DNA of 40,753 nt. It comes from an archaeon (GTDB lineage Archaea; Nanobdellota; Nanobdellia; Woesearchaeales; ARS49). The notes beneath the pieces are model-generated. The model did not search any database. It was given only the letters and a program-made list of their open reading frames with translations, and was not told the DNA's origin. Where the stretch lies: contig JAGVQG010000025.1 in NCBI GenBank assembly GCA_020051845.1, positions 1 to 40,753 of the forward strand. Reading direction: 5' to 3'. Shown here piece by piece: positions 38,797-40,753 of this stretch; position 1 is the first letter of the stretch; the number at the start of each line of letters is the position of its first letter. Both the position numbers and the translations under genes were made by a program.

Positions 38797-40572
38797 TCAG
38801 AACTCGAATATCTTCTTCTTGATCTGCACTGCGCTGGGCGCGCTTCCGCCGTGCCATGAGACGCGTGGCCTGATGCGCATGGGATAGATTCGCTCATTGA
38901 CGTCGTCCATCGCAAGGCATGCCCCGGGGACTTTCGGCAGGTTGTCCAGCTCCCTGTCGATTCCGGTCCGCAGGTAGCTCTGCACTAGCGCTCCGAGGGC
39001 GTCGGTGTCTATCTTCGCCGTCAGTCTGTGGGAGAGTATGATGTCGCTCTGGGTCATCGCGTCGGTGTGTATCTTTCCGGGTTGTTGTGTCGCCATCACC
39101 ATCGCGATGCCTGGCTGACGGCCTTCTCTTAGTAGCGTGATCAATGCTGTCGAGCTTCCGACTCTCTCGTCTCTTGGAAGGAACTCATGCGCCTCGTCTA
39201 TGCAGAGCCAGACTATCGGCATCTTCTCGCCGACCTGTTGCTCCTCTTCCAGCAGGTAGTGTACCGCGGACTGCACCTGCGCGAACTCCTCGTAGCGCCT
39301 CGATATCATCCTCTCGACGAAAAGTTTCTGCGCGACGAGTCCTAGGACGAGCGTCTTGATGCGCCATCCGTTCGGCAACGTGACGTATGGCGAGAGGTCT
39401 ATGATGCTTACGACACCGGGCTTTGCGAGGTCGCGCACGCGTGTCGCGTTTCCTGAGAACACACCCCACGCCTTGGCCGAGAGGAACCTGTTCTCTGCTG
39501 CGTTACGAACGCTCGGCTGTTCCTTGGTGTCTGTGCGTATGAATTCGAGTATGTCGTCTATGGAGAATGATTTGCCATGATGTTCGATGGTTACTAGCAC
39601 GGCGCGTTCGATGAAGACAGCGACAGGGTCTGTCTGGTGGAGCTCGAATGCGATGTTCCAGTCCTCCGGCCCCAGTTCGCCGGGATTGATGGAGAATGGA
39701 TGGTCTGTCGGTATGCCCTTTGCCTTGTAGTCGTCGAAGAAAGCGTAGGGCGTGTAAATCTCCACAGGGATTCCCGCACCTTCAAGGCCCCAGTCCTTGA
39801 ACATGGCCTCTTCCTTGTGGTTCGCGTACTTCATCGTCCAATAGATTCCCATTGTGTCTAGCAGCACGACGGACAGCCTTTCCCTGATCTCAAGATCAGG
39901 CAATGTGGCGATTCCCTCTGCGATGACGCCTAAAGCGTAGGAATTGTGGACAATGACGTCGTTGGCGACAAAGTTGTGATATTCAGGAACAGTGATGTCA
40001 TAGACAGGAAAAACCCCTTCCATTTCAACGACTGAACTGACATCCTCCCAACACAAGCATAGTGAGTTTTGCACCAAACCACCCTGAGACGGAATTTGCT
40101 CCTCCCTGAATGCTGCAACTATGCCGCCCCTGTTGAGATATCGCGCCTCACACCAACCATCTTTAGTCAATAAAGGATGTTCAGGAGTAAGCGTCAACTC
40201 CTTGCCGCTCGATAACACTATATGCAACACACGACTCACAACTCGTTCATAGAAATTGGTCCACTGAACAATGTGGAAACAACCATCATCTCCTAATGCA
40301 ACAACCTTCTTGTGTTGGTCTCTTAAATCCTTGATTGGAACTCTCGAACCATCCTCCAACAGAACGAGCGTATCTCCAGTCAAACACTTTCCGCTGCCTC
40401 TTTTACCCGCTACGAACACCACGTGCGCCCTGTTCAAGTCAAGATATACCGGCTGCGACAGGGCAGTGACCTGTCCCATCTTGACGTAGTGCTTTCCGAT
40501 GAGTATGGTGCCCTGTAGTCCGAACTTCTCGCGCTCGTGGCTGTCGCGTCCAAGAATTATTTCGTAGGCCAT
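38797..40572 (-). CDS. HerA-like (DUF87) ATPase with a mini-intein in the Walker A motif
   Basis: 591 residues, of which 148 are intein. The spliced host would be 443 residues with Walker A AGKRGSGK-S, and Walker B as VWLCIDEAHEFLP; DIILSHRLTAKIDTDAL and the GRQPGIAMVMATQQPGKI region are typical of HerA/FtsK-type hexameric ATPases (sensor and arginine-finger areas). HerA-type pumps work with the NurA nuclease in end resection, but this protein lacks a clear HAS-barrel and may be a different DUF87 member. The intein splits between Lys62 and Ser211, so the ATPase is inactive until splicing. TATA box at 40601. Confidence 0.9.
   Translation of the reverse strand: MAYEIILGRDSHEREKFGLQGTILIGKHYVKMGQVTALSQPVYLDLNRAHVVFVAGKRGSGKCLTGDTLVLLEDGSRVPIKDLRDQHKKVVALGDDGCFHIVQWTNFYERVVSRVLHIVLSSGKELTLTPEHPLLTKDGWCEARYLNRGGIVAAFREEQIPSQGGLVQNSLCLCWEDVSSVVEMEGVFPVYDITVPEYHNFVANDVIVHNSYALGVIAEGIATLPDLEIRERLSVVLLDTMGIYWTMKYANHKEEAMFKDWGLEGAGIPVEIYTPYAFFDDYKAKGIPTDHPFSINPGELGPEDWNIAFELHQTDPVAVFIERAVLVTIEHHGKSFSIDDILEFIRTDTKEQPSVRNAAENRFLSAKAWGVFSGNATRVRDLAKPGVVSIIDLSPYVTLPNGWRIKTLVLGLVAQKLFVERMISRRYEEFAQVQSAVHYLLEEEQQVGEKMPIVWLCIDEAHEFLPRDERVGSSTALITLLREGRQPGIAMVMATQQPGKIHTDAMTQSDIILSHRLTAKIDTDALGALVQSYLRTGIDRELDNLPKVPGACLAMDDVNERIYPMRIRPRVSWHGGSAPSAVQIKKKIFEF
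39943..40386 (-). other. Mini-intein (148 residues) in the HerA-like gene
   Basis: It starts at Cys63 (CLTGDTLVLLEDG, block A) and ends in VIVHN at Asn210, followed by Ser211 as the +1 nucleophile. Block B is LTLTPEHPLL (TxxH); block F is VYDITVPEYHNFVANDVIVHN (penultimate His, terminal Asn). At 148 residues there is no room for a LAGLIDADG or HNH homing endonuclease. Two sampled lines of the intein are about 45% GC against about 57% in a sampled host line, which suggests later arrival. Confidence 0.92.
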
Positions 40573-40600
40573 CTCTTTTTCAGGGCTTATGCAGCGTTGA

Positions 40601-40611
40601 GACTATAAAAG
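40601..40611 (-). promoter_or_regulatory. TATA box of the HerA-like gene
   Basis: CTTTTATAGTC on the minus strand, centred 34 bases before ATG 40572, giving a leader of about eight bases. Confidence 0.6.
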
Positions 40612-40654
40612 ACTAACGTGATGTGTGACCTGGGGAATGTGAGAGGATTACGAT

Positions 40655-40685
40655 AAAAAAAATAGAAGGAATAGAAAAAATAAAA
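40655..40685 (-). terminator. T-rich terminator of the gene at the right edge
   Basis: On the minus strand, T-runs of four, six and eight follow the TAA at 40694 within 40 bases, as expected for an archaeal terminator. Confidence 0.5.
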
Positions 40686-40693
40686 GATCCGGT

Positions 40694-40753
40694 TTACAGG
40701 TCGGCCGCTGTCATGACGTGCAGCGTCTGGCTCTCGCCGTTGAGGTTCGAGTC
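40694..40753 (-). CDS. C-terminal fragment of a gene cut by the window edge
   Basis: The minus strand is open from the window edge to TAA at 40694-40696 and gives a plausible C-terminus (GESQTLHVMTAADL). The T-rich stretch just downstream supports a gene end here. Nineteen residues cannot name the family. Confidence 0.5.
   Translation of the reverse strand, partial: DSNLNGESQTLHVMTAADL

Noticed and set aside
40738-40753. GGTTCGAGTC, a tRNA T-loop-like sequence at the right edge
   Set aside because: No acceptor, D-arm or anticodon arm can be drawn from the preceding bases, and the opposite strand is the end of a reading frame followed by T-runs.
1-40753. Search by eye for CRISPR arrays, insertion sequences, attachment sites and tRNA genes
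   Set aside because: No regular direct repeats with spacers, no transposase reading frame, no terminal inverted repeats and no tRNA fold were seen.

Overview
The window looks like archaeal chromosomal DNA. The evidence is an archaeal-order secF-secD pair, an archaeal/eukaryotic-type tryptophanyl-tRNA synthetase preceded by a DUF54 (COG1325) RNA-binding protein, a presenilin-like membrane protease, an NFACT-family protein, a HerA-like ATPase, a lone 5S rRNA gene, and promoters that nearly all carry a TATA box centred about 24-28 bases before the start codon, as in leaderless archaeal transcripts. I lean towards a DPANN-type or similarly little-studied euryarchaeal lineage because of the unlinked 5S gene and the compact layout, but the lineage is an inference.

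Bases 1-30368 form a large surface-glycan or N-glycan locus split into many short transcription units on both strands. It contains: two SAM methyltransferases, each followed by a polytopic membrane protein (an AglD-like one at 843, a YfhO-like one at 17605); a SPASM-type radical SAM enzyme (1814-2938); a tight six-gene minus-strand operon (7145 to 3039) of nucleotidyltransferase, SDR, GT2, two tiny related single-span membrane proteins missed by the ORF track, and a B12-binding-type radical SAM enzyme; a GT39-like membrane enzyme; GT4, GT9 and CgeB-like glycosyltransferases; a second nucleotidyltransferase-SDR pair; a GT2-SDR pair; a clear CDP-glucose pair (rfbF-rfbG); a UDP-glucose dehydrogenase; a rhamnose-4-epimerase-like SDR; an FkbM methyltransferase; a GT-C-like membrane protein with a small 4-TM partner; and an ALG5/DPM1-like GT2. 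Together these could activate sugars (NDP-hexoses, CDP-4-keto-6-deoxyglucose, UDP-glucuronate), convert them, put them on a lipid carrier or acceptor, and methylate them. No RfbH, no full-length AglB and no Wzx flippase is seen here.

A 5S rRNA gene (29211-29322) sits inside the glycan locus, right behind the last GT2 gene; its palindromic TATA box contains that gene's stop codon.

Bases 30400-40753 are housekeeping: an NFACT-N protein lacking the NFACT-R domain, SecD (with a PDZ-like insert), SecF, CTP synthase, a presenilin/SPP homologue, DUF54 protein plus TrpRS, a small two-span membrane protein, and a HerA-like ATPase whose Walker A lysine-serine junction is split by a mini-intein. The last bases hold the C-terminus of another minus-strand gene.

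First genes of transcription units are mostly leaderless, while genes inside operons often carry GGAGG or GAGGTGA ribosome sites. I used this to correct several ORF-track starts (for example pyrG to a GTG, rfbG to a TTG). All family calls are from reading the translations; no searches were run.
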